Positions 24,895 through 25,014 of a stretch of DNA of 25,014 bases are shown here, in pieces. The number at the start of each line of letters is the position of its first letter. Position 1 is the stretch's first letter. The notes below the pieces were generated by a model, which worked only from the letters and a program-made list of their open reading frames with translations, was not told the origin of the DNA and searched no databases. The position numbers and the translations under genes were made by a program. The stretch is from an uncultured Beijerinckiaceae bacterium (GTDB taxonomy: Bacteria > Pseudomonadota > Alphaproteobacteria > Rhizobiales > Beijerinckiaceae): contig CALMGA010000396.1 in the NCBI GenBank assembly GCA_937863205.1, positions 862-25,875 on the forward strand. The letters are read 5' to 3'.

Positions 24895-24941
24895 CCGCCC
24901 AAGTCTTGACCGCCCCAGCCCTTAACCGCCCAAAGCCTTGC
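24895..24941. repeat. Three degenerate tandem repeats of about 16 bp
   Basis: Three consecutive units begin CCGCCC and continue with A/C-rich sequence then CTTg/aa (24895-24909, 24910-24925, 24926-24941). They lie between the RND pump stop and the end of the next gene on the other strand, and overlap that gene's last codons. The units are imperfect, and this may be low-complexity drift. Confidence 0.35.
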
Positions 24942-25014
24942 CCGTTTGAGCCTTGCGGGCCTGCGACAGGAACTGCGTGACCCGCCCGCGCATGGCCTCC
25001 GCCTTTTCCGCCAC
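24922..25014 (-). CDS. C-terminal fragment of a gene running off the window, MCP-like tail
   Basis: On the minus strand 30 codons run from the window edge to a TAA stop at 24924-24922. The peptide ends AEAMRGRVTQFLSQARKAQ and a short Gly-rich tail. The pattern of a charged helix with AEAMRxxVxxFL followed by basic and Ala residues is typical of the last helix of methyl-accepting chemotaxis proteins in alphaproteobacteria. The rest of the gene is outside the window, so the identification is tentative. It is convergent with the RND pump. Confidence 0.45.
   Translation of the reverse strand: MAEKAEAMRGRVTQFLSQARKAQTGKALGG

Noticed and set aside
22201..24909. Plus-strand open frame of over 900 codons in another frame of the RND pump
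   Set aside because: Arg/Pro-rich frame-shifted product with no motif; the AcrB frame is unambiguous.

Overview
The window is about 25 kb of high-GC, densely packed chromosomal DNA from an alphaproteobacterium. Three things point there: the glyA-rib-nusB block, the divergent tpiA / ppiD-trpE arrangement, and a KaiC-KaiB-KaiB-histidine kinase cluster without kaiA. TrpE is not fused to TrpG, which argues against a typical rhizobial trpE(G). The genus cannot be fixed from the sequence. No insertion sequence, prophage, CRISPR array, tRNA or rRNA gene was seen.

Layout. 21-1520: a stand-alone AMP-forming acyl-CoA ligase-type enzyme. 1798-5943: a four-gene '+' operon of two-domain KaiC ATPase, two different KaiB proteins and a PAS hybrid histidine kinase with a receiver; every junction is a 4-base start/stop overlap. 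6166-10968: glyA, ribD, ribE, ribH and nusB, all '+'. nrdR, usually between glyA and ribD in alphaproteobacteria, is absent from that position. Between ribE and ribH sit two small genes: a convergent 68-aa protein and a 67-aa four-cysteine protein. The second has two palindromic Irr-box-like sites around a plausible promoter and a strong intrinsic terminator. 10997-14400: trpE and a membrane-anchored PpiD-like chaperone on '-', read from a good sigma70-type promoter at 14441-14469. 14618-15397: tpiA, divergent.

15413-20411: an accessory-looking block with a TetR regulator ('-') divergent from a short-chain dehydrogenase, an EthA-like Baeyer-Villiger flavoprotein monooxygenase, and an SbmA/BacA-YddA-type ABC transporter whose nucleotide-binding domain has lost the Walker A lysine and Walker B glutamate. 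A 20-bp imperfect palindrome overlaps both a consensus TTGACA box and the TetR start codon, a likely autoregulatory operator. 20486-24862: an RND efflux pair (periplasmic adaptor and inner-membrane pump) without an outer-membrane channel. 24922-25014: the 3' end of a '-' gene whose tail resembles a methyl-accepting chemotaxis protein.

Most notable: (i) the KaiC-KaiB-KaiB-hybrid kinase unit, a candidate kaiA-less timing or stress module with a Ser-Ser pair at the KaiC phosphosite and a long C-terminal coiled coil; (ii) the small cysteine protein with paired iron-responsive-looking operators inside the riboflavin locus; (iii) the transporter with a degenerate ATPase domain; (iv) the TetR-SDR-EthA unit, reminiscent of mycobacterial ethR/ethA.
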